The notes: generated by a model not told the origin, from the letters alone. DNA of 64,000 bases from Kiloniella laminariae DSM 19542 (GCF_000374005.1 NZ_KB893134.1:480238-544237), one strand, 5' to 3'. Shown: positions 53,943 to 63,281, numbered from the stretch's first letter. Translations and numbers: made by a program.

Positions 53943-55529
53943 TCACGAGCTTCTGGACTGGGTACGCCAGCGCTTGAGTGCGTACTGAATGTGATTGCCA
54001 TCAAAGCGGTCTTCCTGCCAGTTTTTGGCAAAGCTGGCTGTATTGCTTTCCGGAAGCTCGGAAGCTGCAAGTTCGTGGAATCTGATCCTGGTCGGAAAAT
54101 TCACCCCCTCTCCCACAACAATAGCTTCCTGATTGCGCAGAGATGGAAGGGACTTCAGCAGGCTGGAAGAACTCTGGGGCAGAGTCCGTTGCACAAACAT
54201 CTGGTCCCGTTCATTGCTCATCCTGAGCGAGAACATGGTGTTGCACTGTGACAGGATGGTTTCGGAAAGTTCAGAGGGTCGTTGGGTGATCAGGCCAAGA
54301 GAAACACCATACTTTCTGCCCTCCTTGGCAATCTGCTCAAGCGCCCGTCGGGTTGGTTCAAAGCCTGAACTTCTGTCAAAAGGCACATAGCGGTGTGCTT
54401 CTTCACAGACAATCAGGATCGGGATCGGATCGTGACGATGTCCCCAGACGGCAAGATCAAAAATTGTTCGGCACAAAAGGGAAACCATAACGTCAACGAT
54501 TTCCGAGGGGACACCAGAGAGATCAAAAATGGAAACTGGCTTTCCTTCATTGGGAATGCGCATCAGCTTACTGAGCAGGAACGCCATGTTGTCACGCAGG
54601 GCGACATTGCCAAACATGAAGGCATAGCGCCGATCATTCCGGAGATTATCCAGCCGGGTTTTCAGACGCATATAAGGAGCCAGCTGCTCAGGTTTGCCGA
54701 GTTGCCCCATCATTTCATCAATGCGATGGACCATGTCCGAGAGCTTGTAAGGGACGGGTGTGTCGACTGTCAGGGTATTGACGTCAACTTCCTGGCTGCC
54801 CCAGGCAAGTTTTGCTGTGAGGATCGCATCCTTCAGGATGCCTGCCTCAATGTTGCGTGCAGCGGGTTCCTTGCTGCAGTAGATCTCGACCGTTTCTTCG
54901 AAATTCAACAGCCAGTAAGGCAGCTTCAGGGAGTCGGGGCTCAGGCACTCAGCCCGTTTTTTAAAGGCAGAAGAATATTCATTGTGGGGATCGATCAAAA
55001 TGATGTGACCGCAGGGGTGGCTGTCGAGAATTGATTTCAGGATGACTGTGAGTGAACAGGATTTCCCACTGCCTGTGGTGCCGAGGATGGCAAAGTGTTT
55101 TCCAAGCAGGGCATCGGTCATGATATAGGCGGGCAGTTTTTGTTCCTGCGCCAGGGCACCGACAACAAAACAGGGTTTGTCAGGCCGGGCATAGATCTCG
55201 GCAAGTTCCTCCTGTCCGACCATCTCGACTTCTGAACCGAGGACCGGAAAGCGGGAAACGCCGCGCTGGAAACCGGGAATGTCACCAGGCCCTGGAGCAC
55301 TCAGCTTTTCACCCAGAAGATCAATCGACATGATCTTGGCATCAGAAGGGCTGGGAGGCATGGAGGGTGTGGGGATCGCCATGTCACTGATCAGGCCGAA
55401 AGCAATGGCGGTATCACTTTCGATCCGCACCATTTCCCCGATAGATGGCAGGTCGATATTCGGCGCAACGCTGGCGGTTATACTGTCGCCACTGATGGAG
55501 GTTACAAAACCGATTGGGGCTGAACTCAC
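53943..55529 (-). CDS. HerA-like hexameric ATPase/helicase (DUF87)
   Basis: A 528-residue FtsK/HerA-superfamily ATPase. An N-terminal HAS-barrel-like domain (~1-120, IGFVTSISGDSITASVAPNI) is followed by the ATPase core, with Walker A LGTTGSGKSCSL (~150), Walker B ILIVCEEAHRYVP and an arginine-finger segment near GLITQRPSELSETILSQCNT. HerA proteins often pair with the nuclease NurA in archaea; no nuclease is adjacent here, only a nucleotidyltransferase-like gene. Function in DNA repair, or as an anti-phage component, is not shown by the context. Confidence 0.9.
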   Translation of the reverse strand: MSSAPIGFVTSISGDSITASVAPNIDLPSIGEMVRIESDTAIAFGLISDMAIPTPSMPPSPSDAKIMSIDLLGEKLSAPGPGDIPGFQRGVSRFPVLGSEVEMVGQEELAEIYARPDKPCFVVGALAQEQKLPAYIMTDALLGKHFAILGTTGSGKSCSLTVILKSILDSHPCGHIILIDPHNEYSSAFKKRAECLSPDSLKLPYWLLNFEETVEIYCSKEPAARNIEAGILKDAILTAKLAWGSQEVDVNTLTVDTPVPYKLSDMVHRIDEMMGQLGKPEQLAPYMRLKTRLDNLRNDRRYAFMFGNVALRDNMAFLLSKLMRIPNEGKPVSIFDLSGVPSEIVDVMVSLLCRTIFDLAVWGHRHDPIPILIVCEEAHRYVPFDRSSGFEPTRRALEQIAKEGRKYGVSLGLITQRPSELSETILSQCNTMFSLRMSNERDQMFVQRTLPQSSSSLLKSLPSLRNQEAIVVGEGVNFPTRIRFHELAASELPESNTASFAKNWQEDRFDGNHIQYALKRWRTQSRSS

Positions 55530-55772
55530 TGTATGATCCCTAAAGTATAATCCTGAAAAACAAACATGATTTCCTGAATAATACCCGGGAAAAGTTTACA
55601 GGGGCTTTATCCTCGCGATTGAAGTTATCATGAGGAAAGAGAAGAGAAGCGGGATATCCTTTGTCACCTGAGGGGAATATTCCAGCGGCGGGTTCTGTCC
55701 CATGCAGAGATCCATTGCGTCATGGCTTATAAAAGCTTATCTTCCGCCGAATTATTGACAGGCATCGAAGCA

Positions 55773-57575
55773 ATGACCGACCAGAAACACATTCGTAATT
55801 TTTCTATTGTTGCCCATATCGACCATGGGAAATCCACGCTGGCTGATCGACTGATCCAGATGTGTGGTGGCTTGACCGAGCGCGAGATGCAAAGCCAGGT
55901 TCTCGACAGCATGGAACTGGAGCGTGAGCGTGGTATTACCATTAAGGCACAGACCGTCCGGCTGCAATATAAAGCCAATGACGGCGAAGTTTATCAGCTG
56001 AACCTGATCGACACGCCTGGACACGTGGATTTTACCTATGAGGTCAGCCGTTCTCTGGCAGCCTGTGAGGGATCGATTCTTCTGGTGGATGCATCGCAGG
56101 GCGTGGAAGCCCAGACCCTGGCCAACGTCTATCTCGCCATTGATAACAACCACGAAATCATTCCGGTTTTGAACAAGGTTGACCTTCCTGCAGCCGAGCC
56201 GGACCGGGTGCGTGAACAGATTGAAGAAGTTATTGGTATTGATGCTTCAGAGGCTCTGGTTGTTTCAGGTAAAACCGGTGTCGGCGTTGCCGAAGTCCTT
56301 GAGGCTGTTGTGCACAAGCTTCCTGCGCCGCGGGGAAACCCCGAAGGCAAGCTCAAGGCTTTGCTCGTGGACAGCTGGTATGACAGCTATCTTGGTGTGA
56401 TCACGCTGGTCCGTGTCGTCGACGGTGTTCTGCGGACGGGTATGAAGATCCGTATGATGGGTAATGGTACCACGCATCTGGTCGATGCTGTGGGGGCCTT
56501 CACGCCCAAAATGACCAAGTTCAAGGAACTGCACGCGGGTGAAATTGGCTATATCACTGCGGGTATCAAGACCATTACCGATACCAAAGTCGGGGATACC
56601 ATTACGGATGAAAAGAACCTGGTCGATACACCGCTTGCCGGGTTCAAACCATCCATCCCCGTCGTGTTCTGTGGTCTTTTCCCGATCGATGCCAATGACT
56701 ACGAAGATCTGCGTGACAGCCTGGGTAAGCTGGCTCTGAACGATGCCTCGTTCCATTACGAACCGGAGTCTTCTGCTGCGCTCGGGTTTGGCTTCCGTTG
56801 TGGCTTTCTGGGGCTTTTGCACCTTGAAATCATTCAGGAGCGGCTGGAGCGCGAGTTCAACCTTGACCTGATTACCACGGCACCGAGTGTTGTCTACAAG
56901 ATCCATATGAACAACGGCTCGGTAATGGAGCTGCACAACCCGGCTGATTTCCCGGATGTGGTCAAGATCGACCACATTGAAGAACCCTGGATCAAGGCGA
57001 ACATCCTGCTCCCGGACGAGTTTCTCGGCCCAGTGCTGAAGCTTTGCGAGGATCGCCGGGGTATCCAGCAGGAGCTGACCTATGTCGGCAGCCGGGCGAT
57101 GGTGGTGTATAAATTGCCGCTGAACGAAGTGGTGTTTGATTTCTATGACCGTCTCAAGTCGATTTCCCGGGGGTACGCCAGCTTTGATTATACGCTGGAT
57201 GGATACGAGGAAAACGAACTGGTCAAGGTCGCTGTTCTGGTGAATGCGGAACCCGTGGACTCTCTGGCGATGATCGTGCATCGCAGCCAGGCAGAGCCTC
57301 GCGGCCGTATGCTTTGCGAGCGTCTCAAGGATTTGATCCCGCGCCAGCTGTTCAAGATTGCGATCCAGGCCGCTATTGGTGGCAAGATCGTGGCGCGTGA
57401 AACCATTTCAGCCATGCGCAAGGATGTGACAGCTAAATGTTACGGCGGTGACGTATCGCGTAAACGCAAACTGCTGGACAAACAGAAGGCGGGTAAAAAG
57501 CGCATGCGCCAGATCGGCAACGTCGAAATTCCCCAGTCAGCTTTCCTCGCGGCTCTGAAAATGGGTGATGACTGA
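55773..57575 (+). CDS. lepA: Elongation factor 4 (LepA), ribosome back-translocase
   Basis: A translational GTPase that acts on stalled or newly initiating ribosomes. The 600-residue length is standard from this ATG ([20 protein letters not shown]); an in-frame ATG 17 codons upstream gives a non-conserved extension. G1 [10 protein letters not shown]3 DTPGHVDF and G4 NKVDLP are present, and the LepA-specific C-terminal domain ends [20 protein letters not shown] and following. It is transcribed alone and ends in a terminator. Confidence 0.98.
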   Translation: MTDQKHIRNFSIVAHIDHGKSTLADRLIQMCGGLTEREMQSQVLDSMELERERGITIKAQTVRLQYKANDGEVYQLNLIDTPGHVDFTYEVSRSLAACEGSILLVDASQGVEAQTLANVYLAIDNNHEIIPVLNKVDLPAAEPDRVREQIEEVIGIDASEALVVSGKTGVGVAEVLEAVVHKLPAPRGNPEGKLKALLVDSWYDSYLGVITLVRVVDGVLRTGMKIRMMGNGTTHLVDAVGAFTPKMTKFKELHAGEIGYITAGIKTITDTKVGDTITDEKNLVDTPLAGFKPSIPVVFCGLFPIDANDYEDLRDSLGKLALNDASFHYEPESSAALGFGFRCGFLGLLHLEIIQERLEREFNLDLITTAPSVVYKIHMNNGSVMELHNPADFPDVVKIDHIEEPWIKANILLPDEFLGPVLKLCEDRRGIQQELTYVGSRAMVVYKLPLNEVVFDFYDRLKSISRGYASFDYTLDGYEENELVKVAVLVNAEPVDSLAMIVHRSQAEPRGRMLCERLKDLIPRQLFKIAIQAAIGGKIVARETISAMRKDVTAKCYGGDVSRKRKLLDKQKAGKKRMRQIGNVEIPQSAFLAALKMGDD

Positions 57576-57601
57576 TCCCTTGCCGGATTGGATGAAATCT
57601 G

Positions 57602-57652
57602 AAGCCCCGATTGTGGAAACTCCGGTTTCTTGTGCAGTCGGGGCTTTCTTTA
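57602..57652 (+). terminator. Terminator after lepA
   Basis: AAGCCCCGA and TCGGGGCTT pair around a ~30-base loop that itself contains a short stem, followed by TCTTT. Confidence 0.75.
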
Positions 57653-57659
57653 TGGGGAT

Positions 57660-57968
57660 TTAACGACGGCGCCTTGGCTGATAGATGCTACTGAGAATGG
57701 TGAACAATCCGCCAAGGATGGTGCCGATCACCACTGTGGGTAAAAGCGTAATCGGGAAAAGTACATATTGCCAAAGGACCTCCGAGACGTGCCGTTCAAT
57801 GGCGCTCTGGACCAGAGGCTGGGAACTGGGGTGGACTGCATACCAGTTCTCGCCAAGTAATGAGAAGTGAAAACTCCCCTGCTCGACAAAGATGAAGATG
57901 TCAAAAGCAACCGATACAACGGCAATGGCAAGAAACAGCCATCCCAGAAGGCGGAAAACTACGGCCAT
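57660..57968 (-). CDS. Small uncharacterised membrane protein
   Basis: A 102-residue inner-membrane protein with two helices (LGWLFLAIAVVSVAFDIFIF near the N-terminus, LWQYVLFPITLLPTVVIGTI near residue 70) and an Arg-rich C-terminal tail (YQPRRRR). No family is certain. It is convergent with lepA beyond that gene's terminator. The frame has strong coding character, and similar two-helix proteins are common in alphaproteobacteria, but nothing indicates a function. Confidence 0.75.
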   Translation of the reverse strand: MAVVFRLLGWLFLAIAVVSVAFDIFIFVEQGSFHFSLLGENWYAVHPSSQPLVQSAIERHVSEVLWQYVLFPITLLPTVVIGTILGGLFTILSSIYQPRRRR

Positions 57969-58184
57969 ATATCAGGGCTCCCTTCTTGCCGAAGGCACAG
58001 GAGTGAAAGTGGACAACTGTAAAACACTATAACATTAAATAAGGCTTTTGTTTAAGGAAAATCAAGGCTTAGGGAAAGTCGCCGCCGTTCAAATTACGGT
58101 GTTCAAAAGAGCTAAAAAAACAGTTGCATCCCCCGGCTATTCCCAGTAAGTTCCGCCTCGCACCCATGGGTGCCTTGTAATGCT

Positions 58185-58275
58185 GGAGAGGTGGCCGAGT
58201 GGCTGAAGGCGCACGCCTGGAAAGTGTGTATACGTTAATCGCGTATCGAGGGTTCGAATCCCTCTCTCTCCGCCA
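58185..58275 (+). tRNA. tRNA-Ser (anticodon GGA)
   Basis: A 91-base class II tRNA. The acceptor arm GGAGAGG pairs with TCTCTCC (one G-U), the D-arm has GGCCGAGTGGC, the anticodon loop is CTGGAAA with GGA, and a long variable arm (GTGTATACGTTAATCGCGTATC) precedes the T-arm GAGGGTTCGAATCCCTC. CCA is encoded. It reads UCC and UCU codons. Confidence 0.95.
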
Positions 58276-58280
58276 TAAAC

Positions 58281-58312
58281 GCAAAAAGCTCCCGACGGGG
58301 AGCTTTTTGCGT
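58281..58312 (+). terminator. Terminator after tRNA-Ser
   Basis: GCAAAAAGCTCCC and GGGAGCTTTTTGC pair perfectly around GACG. Confidence 0.9.
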
Positions 58313-58350
58313 TTATGGGACGATTTCCCAATTCAAAGAAATAGATATGG

Positions 58351-58474
58351 AAAAAAGACCCGGTTGGGGCAACTGAATCTTTTTTTAGGCTTAAGAGGAT
58401 CTTCGAAGTTTCCTCAGATCTTCTGATTTTCCAAAGGTTTAAACCCTGGTCTCCGAAGATCACAAACTGCAGCG
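58351..58474. repeat. Decayed copy of the yajQ terminator and 3' end (left repeat of islet)
   Basis: Bases 58441-58480 align with 59701-59740 at 34 of 40 positions, including GAAG and the exact run CACAAACTGCAGCG. On the minus strand this would read QFVIFGD against the genuine yajQ ending QFVNFRD, but without the stop. The A-run and GACCCGG of the yajQ terminator also recur at 58351-58363, with a weakened hairpin. About 45 extra bases lie between the two parts. It is a non-functional duplicate. Confidence 0.8.
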
Positions 58475-58494
58475 TTTTTTTATGAATTTCTGGC

Positions 58495-59040
58495 TTAGTG
58501 CCCGAAGGAAATTTGAGATGCCGTGACGCTACTTATCATTCCGCCAGTGTTAACGGCGCAATAAATTGATCTAGGTGGTCGCGTGACCTCATCAACGCTG
58601 CGACTTACCCAGTTTCTAAGCTCCATAGATTTCAATGATTGTGACAATGCGCGATCAGTTATTGTCGGTAAACTTCTTTTGATTTCATTGAAGTGTCTCG
58701 GAGTGTGAAGCGCAGTCAAAACAGGGAGGGTCCATGAACGACGAAGCAAGCCCTGATCTTCATCTGTAGAAACACCCCAAATTTTATTGGCGAGGGCTGC
58801 GGCGGTAACCCCGTGAGGTGTGAGCCGAAATTCCGGCCGTAACGGATGTCCATATCCGGGGTTTCGCTCCAACAGCCCAAGGGAGATTAGGTGGTTCAGA
58901 CTTTGAGAGAAGGCAGTTCTGCTTGCTCCGGTCGCAGCCAATAGCGGTGCTTGCCGTCCGGCAACGCCTTCGTGCAGATTTGAAAGTATCGGTATCGCCC
59001 AGGTTTTGGACGTTAGGTTGACAAATAATTTAATGTACAT
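58495..59040 (-). CDS. Regulator with two tandem HxlR-like winged-helix domains
   Basis: A 181-residue protein made of an internal duplication. Residues 11-77 and 100-167 align as two MarR/HxlR-like winged helices: TWAIPILSNLH with SWTLPVLTALH, and FSQSLNHLISLGLLER with LSQSLKSMELRNWVSR. It may therefore act as a single-chain equivalent of a dimer. No ligand domain is present. It is divergent from the VOC gene with 39 bases between the start codons, so it probably controls that gene. It lies inside the yajQ-flanked islet and is likely a transferred gene. Confidence 0.82.
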   Translation of the reverse strand: MYIKLFVNLTSKTWAIPILSNLHEGVAGRQAPLLAATGASRTAFSQSLNHLISLGLLERNPGYGHPLRPEFRLTPHGVTAAALANKIWGVSTDEDQGLLRRSWTLPVLTALHTPRHFNEIKRSLPTITDRALSQSLKSMELRNWVSRSVDEVTRPPRSIYCAVNTGGMISSVTASQISFGH

Positions 59041-59079
59041 AAAGTATAGTTAATATATTTTTGGCAATAAGGAAAGCCT

Positions 59080-59460
59080 ATGTCGCTCATTTCTGTAGAT
59101 AAAACCATCACTATTGCTCTTTCTGTCAAGGATCGTCATGCCAGCGCCGACTGGTATGGCAGCACGCTGGGATTTGAGACGCTCTATCATGCCGACGAAG
59201 CGGGATGGTCAGAGCTTCAAACCAATACACCGGGCGTAGCAATTGGTCTCGGCGAGCATACTGAACCCGTACCCGGCAACTGCGTTCCAGTATTTGGGAT
59301 CGCTGATTTGGATGCCGCACGACAAAAGCTGGAACAGGCGAATGTGAGATTCGATGGCGCAACCGACGTCATCGAAGGAATGGTGAAGACGGCAACGTTC
59401 TATGACCCAGACGGCAATGCGTTAATGCTCGCAGAAGACCTGACGGGAGGGGGAGCTTAA
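59080..59460 (+). CDS. VOC-family (glyoxalase/bleomycin-resistance fold) protein
   Basis: A 126-residue vicinal-oxygen-chelate protein with paired beta-alpha-beta-beta-beta modules (ALSVKDRHASADWYGSTLGFE; then KTATFYDPDGNALMLAED, ending with the metal-ligand-position Glu). Members include glyoxalases, dioxygenases and antibiotic-binding proteins; which applies is unknown. AAGGAAAGCCT precedes the ATG. It forms a divergent pair with the tandem winged-helix regulator, and both lie between the two yajQ-end repeats. Confidence 0.88.
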   Translation: MSLISVDKTITIALSVKDRHASADWYGSTLGFETLYHADEAGWSELQTNTPGVAIGLGEHTEPVPGNCVPVFGIADLDAARQKLEQANVRFDGATDVIEGMVKTATFYDPDGNALMLAEDLTGGGA

Positions 59461-59655
59461 CACACTGGTTGGTTCGTACTTTTACTCGACTGGCGTAGAC
59501 AGCCGTCACGACCTCACGCTACACGCAAGATGTGCGGTGTCTCACTGCGGGCGGCTGAAGCCGTCTTCTGCTTTGGTTGCTTTGCTATAGCGCACTCGTT
59601 AAATGCCTCAGCAGCGTGATTTTTTAAATAGTCTTTCCGGATAAGCCGTACGCAT
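59461..59655. other. Non-coding right part of the islet
   Basis: No gene is supported between the VOC stop and the yajQ terminator. A 62-codon minus-strand frame is present but has poor coding character and runs through the terminator. Confidence 0.5.
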
Positions 59656-59734
59656 AAAAAAGACCCGGCTGATACAGCCGGGTCTTTTTTATTCAGACGC
59701 AAACACTAGTCTCTGAAGTTCACAAACTGCAGCG
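59656..59734 (-). repeat. Intact yajQ terminator and 3' end (right repeat of islet)
   Basis: AAAAAAGACCCGGCTG and CAGCCGGGTCTTTTTT form a perfect terminator hairpin (59656-59690) for yajQ. Bases 59701-59734 hold the last yajQ codons. This unit is the intact partner of the decayed copy at 58351-58474. Confidence 0.85.
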
Positions 59735-60191
59735 GTTGTTCGATATCCATGCCCTTGAGCATGGCGATGGCTTCCTGGAGGTCATCACGTTTTTTGCCAT
59801 TGACCCGGACTTCATCACCCTGGATTGATGCCTGGACCTTGAGTTTGCCCTGTTTGATCGCTGTCGTGATGGTTTTGGCCAATTCGCGGTCAATACCCTG
59901 TTTGATGGTGATGGTCTGGCGGACCTTGTTGCCCGAAGCAGGTTGAACTTTGCCATAGTCCAGCGCTGCTGCATCGACGCTGCGGCGGGTCAGGTGACCT
60001 TTTAACAGTTCATGCATCTGCTGGAGCTTGAGATCATCATCAGCCAGAATGGTAATGACTTCATCCTGTAAGGTAATCTCGCAGCTTGAGCCTTTGAAAT
60101 CGTAACGTGTCCCAACTTCCCGGCGTACGCCGTCAAGCGCGTTGTTTACTTCTGGCATGTCCGTTTTTGATACGATGTCGAATGACGGCAT
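59706..60191 (-). CDS. yajQ: YajQ family nucleotide-binding protein
   Basis: A 161-residue protein of the UPF0234/YajQ family, whose members bind RNA or cyclic di-GMP. It has two ferredoxin-like halves: MPSFDIVSKTDMPEVNNALD with RYDFKGSSCEITL, then KVRQTITIKQGIDRELAKTI with KVQASIQGDEVRVNGKKRDD. The length and the C-terminus PLQFVNFRD are normal. Its last ~25 coding bases and terminator are duplicated 1.26 kb downstream, on the far side of an islet. Confidence 0.95.
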   Translation of the reverse strand: MPSFDIVSKTDMPEVNNALDGVRREVGTRYDFKGSSCEITLQDEVITILADDDLKLQQMHELLKGHLTRRSVDAAALDYGKVQPASGNKVRQTITIKQGIDRELAKTITTAIKQGKLKVQASIQGDEVRVNGKKRDDLQEAIAMLKGMDIEQPLQFVNFRD

Positions 60192-60453
60192 GAATACTGG
60201 TCCTTATCTGGTCTTGAGCCTGTTGCCTCTCGGAGGAAATGCCAAAGCCCGGACTTTCAGGCAGACGACGGTTCCTGCTCGAGACAGTAAAGGCGAAGAA
60301 TAGCGGATACCCGCAGTCGAAAAAACAAAATTTATCAGAGTGCGGGTTCAAGCCGAAACGGCCTTAAGGGAACGCCCATTGGGGCGCCCCCGGGTTTTGT
60401 AATGTTTGAGATGAAACCACAAGCGCTCTGTCTGTAAAAAAAACGGTCAGGGG

Positions 60454-61605
60454 CTACAATATTGTGCGCACGGATGTGATGAAGTTATCGACCTCATTAC
60501 GCAGTATTTCCCCCTGCATCGATAACTCTTTCGAGGCTGACAAGACATCCCTGGCTGCATTGCCTGTCTCGACTGACCCCTGGGTTACCCGCTGGATGTT
60601 GCTGGTAACTTCCATCGTTCCGGCCGAAGCCTGTTCGACATTACGGGCGATCTCCCGTGTTGCCGCGCCCTGTTGTTCAATCGCAGAAGCGATTGTTGAG
60701 AAGCTGATATTCACCTGCTCAATCACTTTCTGGATACGAGAAACGGCGGTAACAGCGCTGTTTGTTGCCCCCTGGACAGCTGTGATCTGGAGAACAATTT
60801 CTTCGGTTGCTCTGGCGGACTGATTGGCCAGACTTTTGACTTCGGAGGCGACAACGGCAAATCCCTTGCCGGCCTCCCCGGCTCTGGCTGCTTCAATGGT
60901 TGCATTCAGGGCCAAAAGGTTTGTCTGGTCGGCAATGTCCTTGATCAGTTTCATGACCTCGCCAATTTTCTGGGAAGACTGCTCAAGGTTGCCGATCATC
61001 CGGACGGTGTTTTCGGCCTCGTTTACCGCTTCGACAGTAATGCTTGAGGACTGGGAAACCTGCCGGGTGATTTCCTGAATGGAGCTGGAAAGTTCTTCTG
61101 CAGCAGAGGCAACCGTCTGAACGTTGGTGGCGGCTTCCTCGGCAGCAGCGGCAACGGAGGTTGCCTGTTCACTGGTCTGGGTTGCGGTGTGCCCCATTGT
61201 TTCTGATGAGGCGTTCAGCTCGGTAGAGGCCGAAGCGACGGTACTGACCACGTTGGTCATGGAGGACTGAAAATTGTCAATAATACCCGAGAAAGAAGTG
61301 ACCCGGCTTTCCATGGAATCCATGGCGTGGTTGATTGTTTTACTGGCTGATGCAAAAGAGCCGACCATACCTTTTTCGGAAATGCGCCGGAAATATTTGT
61401 CCTTGCTGACATATTCCAGCGAGGCGGTTGCTTCGCGCATAAAGGCGTCGGTTCTGTCGATAAGCAGGTTAATGACGTTCATCACTTCTGACATTTGCCC
61501 GGTTTCCTGAATGCCGGTGATTCTCGCTTCAAAATTGCCATCGGATACGGCTGTGCAGACATCGAGAATTTTTTGCAGATCTTTGCTGTTTCCGAGTGAA
61601 ATCAT
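60454..61605 (-). CDS. Cytoplasmic methyl-accepting chemotaxis protein
   Basis: A 383-residue chemoreceptor without membrane helices. An N-terminal helical region (~1-110) of the type seen in soluble receptors lacking a PAS domain leads into the signalling coiled coil, whose tip is [20 protein letters not shown], followed by [21 protein letters not shown] (CheA/CheW contact). It overlaps the PAS-domain gene by four bases (ATGA), so the two are coupled. The sensory input is probably the separate PAS protein, forming a two-part aerotaxis receptor. Confidence 0.94.
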   Translation of the reverse strand: MISLGNSKDLQKILDVCTAVSDGNFEARITGIQETGQMSEVMNVINLLIDRTDAFMREATASLEYVSKDKYFRRISEKGMVGSFASASKTINHAMDSMESRVTSFSGIIDNFQSSMTNVVSTVASASTELNASSETMGHTATQTSEQATSVAAAAEEAATNVQTVASAAEELSSSIQEITRQVSQSSSITVEAVNEAENTVRMIGNLEQSSQKIGEVMKLIKDIADQTNLLALNATIEAARAGEAGKGFAVVASEVKSLANQSARATEEIVLQITAVQGATNSAVTAVSRIQKVIEQVNISFSTIASAIEQQGAATREIARNVEQASAGTMEVTSNIQRVTQGSVETGNAARDVLSASKELSMQGEILRNEVDNFITSVRTIL

Positions 61606-62144
61606 GCTGCTTCTCCCCGACTGTTTATAATTCTGGCAATGAACTCATCATATTCCTGGCCTTTGCTCTGTAACTGATCAGTAAGGGCTTTATAGGATTG
61701 CTGGAGACCGGTTTTCCGGTTGTCCTGCTGTTCGATGTTCCACAGGCTTTTGTAAAGCGGGATTATGGTCTGATCCAGTACCTGACGCTCAGGAACGCGT
61801 CGATTGGAGTGGTATCCTACAATCCGGTTTTTGCTGTCCAGGCTTGGGGTGACATGGGCAATAACCCAGTAGTGGTCCCCGCCCTTGGTCCGGTTGATGA
61901 CATAGGCGAATATCTCCTGTTTTTTTTCAAGGGTTTCCCAAAGGAGTCGGAAAATGGCCCGTGGCATGGATGGGTGGCGGATAATACTGTGTGGCTGACC
62001 GAGGACTTCGGCTTCCCTGTAGTCAGCAATTTTCAGGAAAACCCTGTTGGCATAGGTGATGTGGCCTTTAAGATCCGTTTTGCTGACGATGATCTCGTCG
62101 TCTTTGAAGAAGCGTTCTTTGCCAGTGAGTTTCGGGTTGTGCAT
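61602..62144 (-). CDS. Aer-type PAS-domain redox/oxygen sensor protein
   Basis: A 180-residue soluble protein whose PAS domain (~15-120) closely follows the FAD-binding PAS of E. coli Aer: [20 protein letters not shown], then [17 protein letters not shown] (RHPSMP at 56-61) and [15 protein letters not shown] helical tail (~130-180) follows. AGAGGGGATAATC precedes the ATG; a longer frame to 62210 lacks a ribosome site. It is coupled to the MCP by a 4-base overlap. FAD binding and an aerotaxis role are inferred from the family. Confidence 0.88.
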   Translation of the reverse strand: MHNPKLTGKERFFKDDEIIVSKTDLKGHITYANRVFLKIADYREAEVLGQPHSIIRHPSMPRAIFRLLWETLEKKQEIFAYVINRTKGGDHYWVIAHVTPSLDSKNRIVGYHSNRRVPERQVLDQTIIPLYKSLWNIEQQDNRKTGLQQSYKALTDQLQSKGQEYDEFIARIINSRGEAA

Positions 62145-62593
62145 GATTATCCCCTCTTGCCTGGATAAAGCTGGCTGTCTGGAAAGTGAGGAGGCCTCTT
62201 TCTTGGACAATGACGTACTCTGACTTTACCAGATAACTTTTATTGTTACGGGCAAGGGATGTCAGGGAAACGACCAGCAATCTTGGTATGAAATGATACA
62301 ATCAGAGGTCAATTTTCTGATTGTAGGAATGGTGAGCTGCTTTTCCTTGGAAACTCTCTACCCTATGAATAACTTATTGTAGCAAAAAGTTTAAGAGAGC
62401 ATGTATCGCATGTGATGCTGCAATATCAATGAAATATTTTGCTACTTATGGTATATTAACATGATTTTTTTGTAATACAAATGTTTGAAGCGTTGCTCAG
62501 TACAGCTTGTAAGAGATATTTCCTAACTATTGATAGTTTTTCCAAGATTTTTCAAGTCATCAGGGGAATTAGCTGGCTGTGGAAGCAGGTTTT
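62145..62593. other. Gene-free AT-rich region
   Basis: There is no supportable CDS. The part from ~62340 to 62480 contains the inverted repeat GTAGCAAAA (62379-62387) / TTTTGCTAC (62437-62445), followed by a T7 run at 62464-62471, which could be a small RNA or an attenuated leader. The rest shows nothing notable. Confidence 0.4.
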
Positions 62594-63058
62594 CTATTCC
62601 AGCACTTTTGGCCAATTGTGATCCCCGGACTGGATATAGCCCGGAATGTCTTTTTCCCAGCGTTTTTGAATGTCCTGGCTGTAGTTGAGATAAAGCTTGT
62701 CCCCAACAATTCTCCAGGCATAAGGATCTGTCGAAGCTGTATCACCATGAGCAACAGCCCAGGCACAATAGCCGCCATATTGCGGGGCAAATTTCTCGGG
62801 CATACTTTTGAAGGCACTCAGGTTGTCTTCTGTTGAAAAGTACCACTCTGCGCCCATCCACTCATAGCTCAGTTTCTCTGTACCTTTAACGGGTTTCCCT
62901 TGGGCAAAATAAGCAACGGGATCGTAGCCGTTAATGGCTACCGCAGAAAAAAGGCCGGTGTAAACAGGGTTTTCTGCAGCATCCGATATGGCAGGCAGAG
63001 AGCCTGACAAAGCGAAGATCGCAGCTATCGAGAGAAAGTATCTTCGAAGTTTTGACAT
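62594..63058 (-). CDS. Exported YHS-domain protein
   Basis: A 154-residue protein with an N-terminal signal peptide (FLSIAAIFALSGSLPAISDA, ~1-29) and a YHS-type domain (INGYDPVAYFAQGKPVKG, YSFSTED-like WYFSTEDNL, PQYGGYCAWAVAHG). YHS domains are small Cys-containing folds, often near copper or other metal proteins; function here is unknown. GGGAGGCTTTTACC before ATG 63058 supports this start over a longer frame to 63118. It is divergent from the sensor gene at the window end. Confidence 0.88.
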   Translation of the reverse strand: MSKLRRYFLSIAAIFALSGSLPAISDAAENPVYTGLFSAVAINGYDPVAYFAQGKPVKGTEKLSYEWMGAEWYFSTEDNLSAFKSMPEKFAPQYGGYCAWAVAHGDTASTDPYAWRIVGDKLYLNYSQDIQKRWEKDIPGYIQSGDHNWPKVLE

Positions 63059-63281
63059 GGTAAAAGCCTCCCTGAATGATCTTTCTTCAAAGATAGTGCC
63101 TTTGGTCTTCAACTGCATATCACATTCAATTGAGGCTTATCAGAAACAGTCATCGAAACTCCTTAAAACCGTAATGGGCTTCGCGTAGCTATGTCATCCG
63201 GCGAAGTCTCTTTTCTGGATGATAAAACTCGAAAAGACCGGCTTCGACGCGATGTTCAGGAATGTTGAAGAAGAGGTCTGT

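Noticed and set aside
56265..57281. 338-codon minus-strand frame opposite lepA, and a similar one at 35763-36605 opposite thrS
   Set aside because: Both are shadows of well-defined genes on the other strand.
59514..59702. 62-codon minus-strand frame between the VOC gene and yajQ
   Set aside because: It runs through the yajQ terminator hairpin and shows no coding character.
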